Source: Cydia pomonella (Eukaryota; Arthropoda; Insecta; Lepidoptera; Tortricidae). From it: a stretch of 64,000 nt of DNA. This document shows positions 8,345 through 20,284 of this stretch, piece after piece; the stretch's first letter is position 1, and each line of letters starts with the position of its first letter. The translations under genes were made by a program, and so were the position numbers. The notes beneath the pieces are model-generated. The model saw only the letters and a program-made list of their open reading frames with translations, was not told the origin of the DNA and did no database searches. The stretch is from positions 12,648,001 through 12,712,000 of the forward strand of contig NC_084711.1 of assembly GCF_033807575.1 (NCBI RefSeq). Direction: 5' to 3'.

Positions 8345-10130
8345 TCAGAATTGTAAAAATTATTACTGAATTTCATTCCCGATTCCTCTACAACCTTGTA
8401 CATAAACTGAAAGTGAAAACTCGATCTCAATTAAGAAATATATATGCCCGATTCTTAAAAAATATAATCAAACACTATGTACAGAAATTTGCTACATAAC
8501 TTATTGAGAACGAAATTTCGAAAATGATTACCAAAAATTAAAGTAACAATAGGATTTCATACATAAGTAAAACACTGCATTTATGAATGCATTAATATTT
8601 TATACTTACCCGTAGGTACAATGTACACTGTACACGTGTCAATCTTGCCAAGGGCAAGTTAACGATGACGAAACTGAAACAAATACATAATTTTCTACAA
8701 CGCACGTAACTAAAGAATTTTCCGAGACAATGACGTGAGACTGCCTGGAACATTCTTTGTTTCGGTGACGTTGTCTTACTGGACATTAAAATGATTAACT
8801 GAAATTAAAAATCTTGATACATAAATAAACGGAATATCAACGATTTAAGGTATAGCTTTTTATATTATTGTCGTGTGGTATAACTCAATCAATATCTATA
8901 AATGTTACTGACGTCTTATCAAACATCTCAATTATAGAAGTACCATTTAATACTTGATTATACTGATAAGTAAACAGGAAAACCATTAATAGGTACCTAT
9001 AGGTACAGTCAGCGTCAAATACTTTGTAGCAATCAAAGTAGCCAAATAGTTCGGTACACCATTTATTTAGTATGGTGTACCGAACTATTTGGCCACTTTC
9101 ACTGCTACAAAGTATTAGACGCTGACTACACTTCTATTAGGCTTTATCAAAGAAAACTTTTTTTTTTATATAATGGAACAAAAAAAGGCGCCATAACCTG
9201 CTTTTTAATCATAAAGACACATGTGTACGTGCGTTTATTCGACATGTATTTGGATATACTACGAGTAAACATTCGCTAAACGTGCCGTGCCAATAGTAAA
9301 GTATCATTTTCGATATGAGCTCCAAAGATATTATACAACAGGAGGTACCAGCTTACATGGGAACTAATAGATATACAATAACTATTACAAGATATGGATT
9401 TCGTATTTACCTACTCTATTCTATTATAATCTATAAATTTTGACCTCGGTCTCCACCTCAGGAGGCAGTTAATATTAATACTGACGGCCGCTATAGGGCG
9501 CACTGCCTAAACTTAATAAGTATAATAATTGGATGGCGTCGAATGACAAAATGTATATCCGATACATCACTGTAATACAGTAAAAGAATTAGGATGACGC
9601 GACAATGGTTCCTCGGAGGTTTGCCGAGGGCGGCCGGTCGTTGACTCGGCCATGACGCTCACTACCGCTACCGCATTTCCGTGAGCGCTGATCTTGACTG
9701 ATAACTCAATAAGGTAAGAATGTCTATAAATTTCTATACTTAGAACAGAAGAACGACGCAAATGTGAAAATATGCGTGCTTTAAAGTACTAAATAAATCA
9801 ACAGCGTTATCAATTTACAGTTTATGTCGAAGTCGAATGGGGTAACTGGGGACAGAGTGACAGTAGACAACGCTAATGACGCATATTGAAATTAGAACTT
9901 TATATAAATCACACATAAGTAATGTGTGTCCCAAGTCTCAACCGCCTGCCAAAAAAAGTGTGCATACCAAAGCATATTGTATGTAGGTATTAGGTATACC
10001 TGTTGCCCGCGGCTTCGTACGCGTAGATTTTTATTTAATCTGCATGAACATTAAACAATGTGCAGCAAAAGATAGCGGTAAGATAATTTATTGATTTAAC
10101 AACACGTAACATTTGTGTCACAATGTTTTT
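8345..10130. other. Intergenic DNA downstream of E75, one palindromic MITE
   Basis: AT-rich, with no coding sequence recognised. Contains the MITE at 9004-9130. Nothing else stands out. Confidence 0.5.
9004..9130. mobile_element. Palindromic MITE
   Basis: Two nearly perfect arms of about 59 bp (9004-9062 and 9072-9130) flank a 9-bp loop, with arm ends reading CAGTCAGCG and CGCTGACT. A whole-element palindrome of this size is typical of a non-autonomous DNA transposon. The family is not identified. Confidence 0.8.
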
Positions 10131-10727
10131 CTACGCAGTTTCAAGTCTCTCACTCAAACAAAAGTTCTCGTTATAAACCCTCTCAACCCTCATAGAAGAA
10201 GAATTTCCCAAAGCGGTAAAATTTTTTTTTTTGTACTGCCGTTTTTTTTGTTTGCCTTGTTTATGAAGTAAAGAATCTCATTTAAAACAAACATATTTTC
10301 AGTCCCATTTTAATATTTAAGGGATTCTTCTTACTTAAATACCTAACTCTGAAATATTTTTTCATGTTTTCTCATATTTTAGTTTTCTAAGAAGTCTTAA
10401 GTCCCTCACTCAAAAATCTATTCATACCAGATACAAACTTTCAACCCCTTCTTAACTGTTTAGAGAATGAATTTTCATAAACGCTGAAACAGCTTTTCTT
10501 TTTTTCTAATATAGTATCTCTACGAAAGATTAGTTTTCAAAAATGCTGATAAGTTTTGTTTTTTTACGAAACTTACAATTTTGAAATAGCAATATGAAAC
10601 TTCATATTCCTACTTCAAAACTATCGCTCCCGATAAAACTTTCACCAGTCTTTGAACCCCTTAGGGGACGAATTTAAAAAACGCTAAAAAAAAATCTTGG
10701 TTTCCACTAACATATTTCCTTGTATTT

Positions 10728-10935
10728 TTTAGGGATCCGTAACCAAAGGGTAAAACGGGACCCTATTACTAAGACTCCGCTGTCTGTCCGTCCGCTCGTC
10801 CATCTGTCACCAGGCTGTATCTCATGAACCGTGATAACTAGACAGTTGAAATTTTCACAGATGATGTATTTCTGTTGCCGCTATAACAACAAATGCTAAA
10901 AAGTACGGTGGGCGAGTCCGACTCGCACTTGGCCG
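10728..10935 (-). repeat. Lepidopteran interspersed repeat (GGTTCCG / GTCGGACTCGC family), short copy
   Basis: Begins near AGGGATCCGTAACC, carries a CTGTCTGTCCGTCC tetranucleotide stretch and the CATGAACCGTGATAACTAGACAG block, and ends with GCGAGTCCGACTCGCACTTGGCC. Other copies lie near 17653, 18240, 25570, 35830, 39075 and 58668. I do not know the formal family name. Confidence 0.75.
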
Positions 10936-11414
10936 CTTATTTTATTATGTTTTTTTAAGAAGTTTCTAAGTATTTGTACTCGATGCAAACTATAAACCGC
11001 TTTTTAAAGCCCGTAGGTGATGATTGTTTGGAAACGTTGTAATTATTTTTCTTGGGTTCTAACATTGTCTTTCTAAGAGTAACAAGTTTTTGGACACGGT
11101 ACTATCTTTATCCCGTTTTATGCCCCTTAGGGGATAAATAATATGCTGATATTGCTTTTCTGCTTTTCTAATCCTGCGTCTTTCCACGTAGCTTCTAGTC
11201 TCTTAATCAAATTTTTTCCGTTGCAAACTTTCAACCCCCTTTTCACCAAATTAAGGCAAGATTTTTTTAAAAGGCCTAAATCATTTTTCTTCCTGTTTAA
11301 TATTCTTTCAACTTTTTTGTCCCCCTATTAAAAGTTGTTGATGAAAAACGCTATAATTACTAAATTAATTTTGTATGAAGCAGAAACGTCTGCGAACGAT
11401 GCTATTAGGCTTAT

Positions 11415-11574
11415 AAATAAATTAAAAGTGGAAAAATTCAGTATCTTGGTAGCTCATATGGCAGAGCTTTGGGGTAGCGATAAATAAATAAAATAAATAT
11501 AATAAATATTATAGGATTGGATTGGTTTGTATAGGATTAGCGATCCAGTGAATTTTTCCACTTTTAATTTATTT
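11415..11574. mobile_element. Insert with 25-bp inverted ends
   Basis: AAATTAAAAGTGGAAAAATTC at the left is matched by its reverse complement at 11548-11572. The inside contains a GGCAGAGCTTTGGGGTAGCGAT word and AAATA-rich sequence. It sits inside the decayed tandem array. Probably a non-autonomous element; class undetermined. Confidence 0.5.
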
Positions 11575-11660
11575 TGAAGGCTATAATTAACTTTCTTGTA
11601 TTTCAATGTATTTTTAAGAAGTTTCAGAGTTTTTACACGATATATATACGATTTCAACCT

Positions 11661-11733
11661 TTCTCGCCGGGGTTCGATACTCGGACCTCCCGCTCGCTAG
11701 TCTACGCATCTACCGCTGAGCCATTGTGACAGT
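11661..11733 (-). pseudogene. tRNA-length retro-insert with 16-bp target duplications
   Basis: On the minus strand it has a clean pol III A box (TGGCTCAGCGG) and a B-box-like GTATCGAACCCC, and it is 73 bp long. It is flanked on both sides by the perfect direct repeat TATACGATTTCAACCT (11645-11660 and 11734-11749), the mark of LINE-driven retrotransposition. Unlike a normal SINE it has no tRNA-unrelated body or long tail. It could be a retroposed tRNA-like RNA or a very short SINE. The stems look imperfect, so I do not call it a functional tRNA gene. Confidence 0.65.
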
Positions 11734-12510
11734 TATACGATTTCAACCTCATTTAACCCCTTAGGGAATGAATTTTCAAAAACATTGATATTAACTTTCT
11801 TGTATTCTAATAATATGCCTTTTACAAAGTTACAAATCCCCCACTAAAAAAATTGATCCCAATATAGACTGTAATTCTTTTTTAACCCTCCTAGAGGATG
11901 ACCTTTTCTTCTATTTTAATTATACACCTGCCTTTTTACGAGGTTTCAAGTTTCTAGCTTAAAATAAAACATTCATCCCATACAAACTTTGATCCCCTCT
12001 TTAAACCCCTTGGGAGATTATTTTTCAAAAACGCTGAAACTAGTTTTCCTGAGTTAATAAAATACGTTTTTACAACGTTTCAAATTCCTAGCTTAAAATA
12101 AAACTTGAAACACATGCAACCTTTCATTCCCTTTGTAACCCCCTTATAGGATGAATTATTACAAACGCTTTAATTTGATTTCTTGTATTTTAATTAAATA
12201 CCTTTTTATGAAGATTCAAATTCCTAGCTTAAAATAAAACTTGAACCACATATAATGTATCCCCTTTTCAACCGCATTGGGGTAGAATTTCTCAAAATCG
12301 CTTCGTATAAGTACACATTATAAAATGTATAAATATAACCTGGTGTGCAACCTAGCTTTTGTAGATTCGGCTCTGCGATAAGAACCCCATTAAACCTATT
12401 ATCCCCCTTTTATCCCCTTAGAGGTGGAATTTCTCAAAAACGCTTCTTATTTCTCGTACGCATTATAAATGTAACCAGGTGTGCAAATTTCGTCCAGGTG
12501 GATAAATGAC

Positions 12511-13314
12511 TTAAATAAGGTTCACCATCATGTATATGTACATAATTATATGTATTAGTCTATCTTTTATACATTATATAAGTAGTAGTATTTAACTATT
12601 TATATATTTTTAATATTATTTGACTTCACGTTTAATTTTTTCCTTATTATTTGTTATTATTTTTTCCTGCACCAACATACACAAATGTCTCTGTTTGACC
12701 CAATGGTTGACTGGTAGAGAATGCCTTTTGGCATTAAGTTCGCCATTTGTACATTTTTCTTTATGTGTGCAATAAAGTTTAAATAAATAAAATAAATAAA
12801 CGACGATTTATCAACCTTATTTGTCCGATTGACTGTCCCTCCGTCAACTGCATTCATAACTAATTTCTTCAAAGTTTGTATTTCTAAGTAGTTGATGGGT
12901 AATAAAGAATACAGAAGACTGACAGCCTCCATACAACGAAGCGACAATCGTCAATGTTGTAGATGACATTAAACGTTATTTTTACATTTTAGTTATAGTC
13001 TAGCAAACACCACTTTTCAGTCAGTAAGAACCAGGAAAACTATATCCCTATCCTTTCTTTTGTGTGCTAGTACTACCGTAAGACAAAGACAGTATTATGA
13101 TTCTCTCTGTCTATGTTTGAAATGAGATAGTCCTGGGCCAAACTATATTTGCGTATGAAAACTGCCAAGCTTTTGCTATTTATAATTTTAATACGGAAAA
13201 TTGGACTTGACTAAATAAGGCAGTTGAAGTATTGCCTCGAAATCTAGAGCCGGTTAAATTGTATAGAAACCGGCCAAAAGCTTGTCGGCCCATGCTCATT
13301 GCTTAGGTTGGGTG
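12511..13314. other. AT-rich intergenic DNA containing a retroelement 3' tail
   Basis: No gene seen. Holds the retroelement tail at 12661-12800 and otherwise plain AT-rich sequence. Confidence 0.45.
12661..12800 (+). repeat. 3' end of a lepidopteran non-LTR element/SINE
   Basis: Reads TTGACTGGTAGAGAATGCC, TTTTGGCATTAAGTTCGCC and GTGCAATAAAGTTTAAATAAA, ending in an (AAATA)n-type tail. This 3' tail is common in moth genomes. The GACTGGTA word recurs near 51570. Confidence 0.6.
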
Positions 13315-13640
13315 CCATAGATGTCCGTCTGTCACAATAGGCAGCCTTGAACGGGTGCTATTAGAGGATATTAATGTTCATAACAAGCTATAGGGAGTAC
13401 CTATCTTTAATCTTCGTAGCACTTTTACGATTTGCGGCGTTTTATTAAGAAGGAAAGACTTTTTGCGAAAACTCAGAAATAGCTTCACAAATATTGAAAG
13501 AATCAAAGATTTATTTGTACAACATAGGGACACCTTGGTTTTATCGATCATGTTCGCTATAGTTTTTATGAAATTCATTATTAAGCTTGCCTTTCATGAT
13601 TTTGGGAGTGGGCAATTTTTCTGAATTTCTATATATTTTC
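13315..13640 (+). repeat. Dispersed repeat family B, copy 1
   Basis: Shares an ordered series of blocks with 23285-23740 and 25125-25672: a GGCAGCCTTGAA-type start, a GGGAGTA block, TTATTAAGAAG..GACTTTTTG, and CAGAAATAGCTTCAC. Diverged, no coding capacity. The family is not named. Confidence 0.55.
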
Positions 13641-16600
13641 CATTTATATTTTTTTTTAAAGGATAAAGCTGTTGTTGTCTTATTCAACGTTTTGCAAGTA
13701 TGACTATGACCTTCAGAAATATATAATTATGTATCTGTCCTTCAACGACTTTATGAGATTATTCGACAAACAAAGCCATAAATTTCTCTTTTATGCTACC
13801 AGCGATTGTAAAAAAGGTTAGTAATGCGAGTGGAATTTGTCCGAAACGCAATAAGATCTAATAAAGTCAATAAGCGTTTGACGGGTGTCATTGAAGCGGC
13901 TATTGACCGGGCGCCGGGCGCATGGCACTGCAGCGGCGCAGTGCGGCCCTGCACTTGACTCCGGTGCATCGCCCGCGCTTGCGCCCGCCCCCGCCACCCA
14001 CCCACCCTGTGAACTTTGCGGCCCGATCTAATCATACTACCTACGTACATATATATGACGGACGCCATCTTATCCTGAGCCTGGAAGGCTCGTGTACCTA
14101 CGACACATTGGTATTTTCCCCTGGTTCCCTTTTAACGGGGATCTGGAAGTGGAGAGGCCATAGTATAATCCCAATAATTAGCATTACGCCTTTTCCGAAA
14201 GCTTACGGCCAAATTCGTCTCAGATGGTAAAGTAGGTCTTATTTTGTTAAGTTAATGGGCAATAATGTGAATATGTCACAAATAAGTGCAGCAAGAGTAA
14301 AGAAAGACAAAACACATAGAAAAATGTGAAAGTACATTTGTCTGCTGAAATTTGTGACTCATAGCTTCAGGACAGTAAATGCAACAGACATCGGTATGAG
14401 CCGTTGAACTTTTCAGCGTGTAACTCAATCTACCCCTACTTATTCGTTGTCTGTGAAACGATGTGGAGGCTACACTATATATATGCTAGTTTAACATCTG
14501 ATTATCCAATAATTTAACTATGAACAGAGATCATTTTCAGAGAAGTTTCTTCATAGGTATCTTACGATTCAGTTTTGACCTAGTTCTAGATTATTTATCT
14601 GATTGGCATGAAACTTCGAAACTTCGCATATTACTTGACTGTAATCGCATTGCAACGACTGAACCCACTCTCCTTAACTTTGCTACTCGTATCCAATAAT
14701 TCAAACTATTTATACGATGATGTTGAGCTCCAACTTGTTCAACTCTAAATTGGACTTTAAATCTGTATTAAGTTCAACAAAAAAATAACAGCATAGGAAA
14801 AACACATAGGCACTCAGTACGGATATAAAAAATGAGTCATACCTAGTTACCGGGAACAGCGGATATTATAGTTTACTGCGTGAAATTGATGTTTTATATA
14901 TTGCAAGTTTTATATTTAGACTTGATAAATGAACCGTTTAACGATGGCCTAAATGCATGAATACATATATAGCAAAAAAAAAGGTTATGGGGTGCATAAT
15001 ATTTAAGAAGATTTATTAATGATACAGTAAAAATACCTATATAAGCGATGGAGTGTGCAAGCGAACAAAACATTCGGGGTTAAATTATCGATTTTTCCAA
15101 AAAGTTCCCCTTATCGGGCTGCGTATTACACACATTCAGTAACATCGAATGACACCCTCAACTATGAGTTATTAGAATAAACGTTAACACCGAGTGACGT
15201 TCTTGGAAGTTGCATTATCACGCAAACTAATGCATGTAATAAAGAGCACATTGTATGACAGTGTTCTGTATTATTTACACTTACATGTACATACCCTCAG
15301 TAAGTACAACATAGTCAAATAAGACCTTGAGCATACGCGGAAAGCCCCGAAAGACTGCCCACGACCTTGAGGGGCGAGGTCGCACCAACACAGGATAGTC
15401 ACATTGTGTATACTTCATTATTCATTTTAATCATTTTGACTCGTTTGACATTGACGCCAAGCCGTCATTGGTTTATTTAATTGCGCATTTAAAAGAGTCA
15501 AGACAATGAGAAATAAATATACCATGTGAACGTTCAGCTACAAGCCGTCCCTTAAGATACATATTAAATTTACAACCGGCAGTAAGTGGCCTTACAGTAC
15601 AGCATTATAGGTCCTCACCTAAGTCAAACATATTTTAGAAATAGGTCACTTCTGTGGACAATACAATAAAGTTAACGACTGGTACCTAAACTACATATAA
15701 TAGGTATGCTATACCGTTTTTCTCATTTGAGTCTCGAGTACCGAAAAGATAGTAGCTCGCCTGTATGGGTACAGTGAAAAAAATTGCTTTAGATTCCCTT
15801 AACTTTCCGATGTCTACAGGAAAGACGCGTACGAGTTAAACATACTATAAAATATGTTTATGTATGACCCCCAAAATAATGTCTTACGAACGGAACTTTA
15901 ATAATTAGGCAGTAATTTTGACAATGGCGTGACCTTCTCACTTATCAATTTGCACAAAAACCGATAAGGTTATACCTAAATACTTAATGAATCGACACGC
16001 GAAATGAGATACCTAAGTACATATTGCGAATACCGCTAAATAATCTACTGATAGGCCGGTCGTTATTTATCCTTGGATGCGGAAGTATCTCTTGAATATG
16101 CATGCACAGTCACACTTGGTTCTCACTGTCCTATGAGTAAATTTGCTGATTATTTTCCTTCATGGTAGACGTAAGGGTCGGGTGTCTACGTCCGAGGTTT
16201 GAGGTTCAGGTACTACACAACAACAACACCGCATTTTGAATTGTTAAGCAATAGGTTGTTCTACTCTTCCGTGCCCTCTGACGTAGGTAGATACTTTAGG
16301 GATAGCTATTAAATTTTGCACGAGGTGTAGGCGGTAGGCAGATGGGGGTGGGATGAACGTAGGCGGTCGGGGTGGCGTGGCGGACGAGCGAGGGGGTGCG
16401 GGGGGATGGCGGGGGGCAGGGAGCGAGGCGGTCGGCTCCAAGGTCGCAGAGTCACAGCCGGGCAAGGTCACCGTGCCCGCGCGTGCCCGCCTCCCCCCTC
16501 CCTCCGCGCCCGATGACTCCCTAGCCTTGCGTGGGATGTGACCTTTATCCAAGCTCCGGACAAATAATTGTACACATCAACTTTTCCCCCTCTGGTTTAC

Positions 16601-17652
16601 GCAATAACTAATGCCTAATAGGATTTCAGGAAACCATCTGAATGTGACTGGTGTAGAGGCACCCATATTCAATATTTCCTCCCATTCTTCCTTCATTCTA
16701 AACTTCCGTATTACGACTCCTATTCAAAATATACACATCAAATTTTTCATTGAATTTTAGTACCTACCTGAAAGACAGAGATTACATGGGAAAGGCCGTT
16801 ACACTGAAGGATCTTTGCCGGGAAGTGCCTTGTAGCAAACTGTACTTGTCAAGGAACTTCATCGGGAAGTGCCTTGTACGAGTATTGTAGATTGTAACTG
16901 ATACTTGTCATTTAAGTACTAGTCGATATATAAAGGAAATCCAACATGTCAATCGTGAACGCTCTGTAGCGTAACGTAGACATCTCTCTCTATCACTAAC
17001 TAAACGATTGGCATGTTGGCTACGCACCCCGATCTATTCGATTGTTTAATATATTATATCCGCAATTATTTCCTCTATCCCATGTGCAGTGGAGCATCAA
17101 GCTATCAATAACCCCTTCCCTTAAGTCCCTTAAGTATTTTACCATTTATTTGATTTTTGTCGAAATATAGTTCTGATGATGGGATTTTGCGGAATCGAAG
17201 GAACTCTTCAAATCATTAAGGCTTATTATAAAAGATCGGTTTTTTTGAAATAATAAATCAAGTATTTACGTAAAAAAGTGTATTTTAGATGACTCGTAGA
17301 AAAAGTATTATATACAATAGTGATATAATCAAGCTTTTCTATTTCGTACCTTACTTAGGCAACTCAGCAAGCTTCGTTGCCTAAACACGGTACTCGACTG
17401 AGAAGCTCTCTATTATCTATTATATCACATCTAATAAATCAAGTATGATCCTATTTCAGAAATAGAATGAATTTGCTCGAATATGTCGAGTATGAACTCA
17501 TGAGCTGTTACTACCGTGTGATAAAAAGGGCTGTGTTGGAAAATAATGAGGGCTATGTCATTTGATTCATCTTTATAGCGCGAGTGTCTTCGGTACCCTT
17601 GTATAGTAAAATTGGTAAAAATCATAATGGAGTAATTTTTGTATGTACATAA
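13641..17652. other. Intergenic DNA with two GC-rich islands and receptor half-sites
   Basis: No gene recognised. GC-rich islands lie at about 13890-14020 and 16320-16555; open frames there appear to be composition effects. Paired TCAAGGTC sites (15323-15330 and 15363-15370) and AAGGTCA half-sites (16463 and 16539) are listed separately. The rest is AT-rich. Confidence 0.45.
15323..15370 (-). promoter_or_regulatory. Two FTZ-F1/NR5A-type sites, 40 bp apart
   Basis: GACCTTGA (reverse complement TCAAGGTC) occurs at 15323-15330 and again at 15363-15370, same orientation. TCAAGGTC is the core bound by FTZ-F1 and monomeric receptors. Motif evidence only. Confidence 0.3.
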
Positions 17653-18212
17653 GAAAAAAAACCGGGCAAGTGCGAGTCGGACTCGCGCACCATTATTTAT
17701 AAAAAGCGGCCAAGTGCGAGTCGGACTCGCCCATGAAGGGTTCCGTAACATTTATGACGTATTAAAAAAACTACTTACTAGATCTCGTTCAAACCAATTT
17801 TCGGTAGAAGTTTGCATGGTAATGTATATCATATAGTTACGGGGGGGGGGGACACACATTTTACCACTTTGGAAGTGTCTCTCGCGCAAACTATTCAGTT
17901 TAGAAAAAAATTATATTAGAAACCTCAATCATTTTTAAAGACCTATCTATAGATAGACACGTATAGACACGTATAGGTTTAATGAAAAAAGTTTTTTTGA
18001 GTTTCAGTTCTAAGTATGGGGAACCCCCAAAATTTATTGTTTTTTTTTCTATTTTTGTGTAGAAATCCTATAGCGGTTCGTAGAATACATCGACTTACCA
18101 AGTTTGAACAGTATAGCTCGGAAAAAAGTGGCGGTGACATAATCGGACAGACAGACGGACATGACGAATCTATAAGGGTTCCGTTTTTTTCCATTTGGCT
18201 ACGGAACCCTAA
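17653..18212 (+). repeat. Lepidopteran interspersed repeat (GTCGGACTCGC family), full copy with duplicated head
   Basis: The head CAAGTGCGAGTCGGACTCGC occurs twice (about 17666 and 17710). The TTTATGACGTATTAAAA block, the TACCACTTTGGAAGTGTCTC block, a run of ten G, GACAGACAGACGGACATGACG, and the end GGCTACGGAACCCTAAAAA follow. It has the same internal order as the expanded copy at 58668-59704, but each internal block occurs once. Confidence 0.8.
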
Positions 18213-18239
18213 AAACGGCAAAAAAAATATTTTTGTTGT

Positions 18240-18446
18240 ATGGGAGCCCCCCCCTTAAATATTCATTTTATTCTGTTTTTAGTATTTGTTGTTATAGCGG
18301 CAACAGAAATACATCATCTGTGAAAATTTCAACTGTCAAGCTATCACGGTTCATAAGATACAGCCTGGTGACAGACGGACGGATGGACAGCGAAGTCTCA
18401 GTAATAGGGTCCCGTTTGACCCTTTGGGTACGGAACCCTAAAAACT
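18240..18446 (+). repeat. Interspersed repeat of the same family, second subtype
   Basis: Contains the blocks ACAGAAATACATCATCTGTG, CGGTTCATAAGATACAGCC, GACGGACGGATGGACAGCG and the end GGGTACGGAACCCTAAAAAC. It is the reverse-oriented counterpart of the copies at 10728-10935 and 35829-36108, and abuts the 17653-18212 copy. Confidence 0.75.
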
Positions 18447-18525
18447 AATCGATTGGGGTGGATTATATCGAAAATATGGATACCAGGTTATTATAGAAAA
18501 ATATGCAAACAATATTTATATACCG

Positions 18526-18626
18526 AAGTTTGACAGCGATTCAGGGACGAATCGTGTTGTCCCTTTCTAATGTATGAACTATCCCTTTCGGCTATTTAGG
18601 GTTGATAAAATTCATGTAATTATCTA
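18526..18626. repeat. 101-bp repeat, copy 1
   Basis: Nearly identical to 19905-20005 (only a few differences over about 100 bp), same orientation, 1.38 kb apart. Starts AAGTTTGACAGCGATTC and ends AAAATTCATGTAA. High identity implies recent spread. Confidence 0.85.
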
Positions 18627-18703
18627 TAAAAATATGCAAAATCACTCTCATTCCTCTAATATTATTAGACGACAATTGCTAAACCGATATCGTGTGAGAG
18701 TAA

Positions 18704-18885
18704 GGGCCTGTTTCACAATGTCCAAGTAAAGTACTTGATAGCTAACCTATATAAATGTTACAAATAAATTAACTGCCACATAAAACTTCCTGCAAAACTT
18801 AGCACGTTATTTACCTACCAGTTCAGCTTATTTGAAGATTGTAAAACGCCAACAATGACTATTCGTAAGATTGTGAAACAGGCCC
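18704..18885. mobile_element. Harbinger-type MITE with TAA target duplication
   Basis: Terminal inverted repeats GGGCCTGTTTCACAAT / ATTGTGAAACAGGCCC bound a 182-bp element flanked by TAA on both sides (18701-18703 and 18886-18888). A 3-bp TWA duplication is characteristic of PIF/Harbinger elements. Confidence 0.8.
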
Positions 18886-19118
18886 TAAGTAGAGTATAAA
18901 TATTCTTTATATGTAAAATATAAATAAGTAAAAAGGAGGAGACGATTAAAATGTTGATTACAATGATTACAGTGGAATACAATGGAAACAAGATCCAGTG
19001 TATTCACTGAATCCAAATCGTTGTATTACCTCGACCTCATTCTAGCCGAAAACATTTATTCGAAACCTCGCAATGCCTATCCTTCCAACTTTTTCAGCCC
19101 TCAAGGACTAAAAAATAT

Positions 19119-19607
19119 ATACACCGTGGGCCCATATAGCCCGACAGATTTTAACCACGCCTTCCTGAGGTCATAAGAAGCAAAAGCATGAGGTCATGTA
19201 ACATGACATGACTTTTGATCAAATTCGGCAAAAAAATGTTTTATCGTGTGTGTGTGTGTGTGTGTTTCTGCACAAGACACGTTATTTCTTTTTACATCTT
19301 GGCAAGAGAACATTTCAATGAATAAGTAAAGTTATTTTTATCTATTTACAAATAAATTTTTCCAGTGTCACTTTAAAAATTTAATGTCTGTCAGTAGATA
19401 TGTCTAAATCAAGTCACATAGTGGCAGCGTCGCATTCAAAAAGGCGTTTTTCACTGAGTTATTACAGAAACAATTTTTCACAAGAATTGTCATTATCTCT
19501 AACCAAGACCGATTTTAGAAAACTTTGTATGACATTTTAGTCTCTTAATGCGGTCAAGAACATTCCTTTGACATCTGTTGGGTTACCTATATGGGCCCAC
19601 GGTGTAT
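19119..19607. mobile_element. Tc1/mariner-like MITE with TA duplication
   Basis: Ends ACACCGTGGGCCCATATAG and its reverse complement lie at 19121-19139 and 19587-19605, inside TA dinucleotides. A (TG)n stretch lies inside (about 19243-19264), with two AGGTCAT words near 19168 and 19191. No transposase frame. Confidence 0.7.
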
Positions 19608-19904
19608 ATTATAATATACTTGTCAAACAAAAGGCAAACTAGGGTTTGTTTCTGAGTAAATTGAAAAAGCTGTGGTTCGAAAAAGTTTGATTTGTTTGGA
19701 TTCGTCTCTTTATTCTTCTTTTGAATATAATTTTGTAAACAATTCAAGTACAGTCCGAATTCTTTTCGATTTTTGAAGAATATTTTTCAAAATATTTTAA
19801 GGCAAGTAAGCACAATCAAATAACATATACCTACTAATCTATGGGCACAATCACAGAATAAATAATAGTACTACCGTACAGAAAGGAAACTTCCTACAAA
19901 ACCC

Positions 19905-20005
19905 AAGTTTGACAGCGATTCAGGGACGAATCATGTTGTCCCTTTCTAATGTATGAACTATCCCTTTCGGCTATTTAGGGTTGATAAAATTCATGTAACT
20001 ATCTT
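19905..20005. repeat. 101-bp repeat, copy 2
   Basis: Second copy of the 18526-18626 unit, in the same orientation. Confidence 0.85.
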
Positions 20006-20284
20006 ATCTGTGGTGTGCACGCAAAGGAACGTCAAGTTTTGCCAACCCTAATAATTGCTTGGAGTAATGCTGAGCCGAACGGAGCCGAGAATGCCCGAAC
20101 GCTCTAGTTTCCTCCCCCTGGCACAATGTAAGCGTTTACCTAACTGAAAGAAAATTTTATCCCTTGGGTAGTTTTACTTGGGGTTGAAAATGAAATGGGT
20201 AAAATTTAAAATTTATTTTCACATAAAAGTATAAGAAGGAGGTATATTTATATGACAAAAAAATCATTTTAAAATACGACGAGT

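Larger units (their letters stand above)
10130..12510. repeat. Decayed tandem array, unit about 130-150 bp, roughly 12 copies
   Basis: A degenerate module recurs in the same direction. Each reads roughly: TTTTACGAAGTTTCAAG, a CCTAGCTTAAAATAAAA block, CATACAAACTTTCAACCCC, CCCCTTAGGGGATGAATTT, then CAAAAACGCTGAAA. Recognisable copies start near 10140, 10390, 10560, 10950, 11060, 11170, 11590, 11815, 11935, 12065, 12200 and 12370. The array is interrupted by an interspersed repeat (10728-10935), an inverted-repeat insert (11415-11574) and a tRNA-like insert (11661-11733). Copies are well diverged, so the array is old. Confidence 0.75.

Noticed and set aside
11143..11331. 62-aa open frame
   Set aside because: It lies wholly within the decayed tandem array.
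11661..11733. Functional tRNA gene
   Set aside because: It has pol III boxes and tRNA length, but the acceptor and T stems pair poorly and it is flanked by target duplications, so it is a retro-insert.
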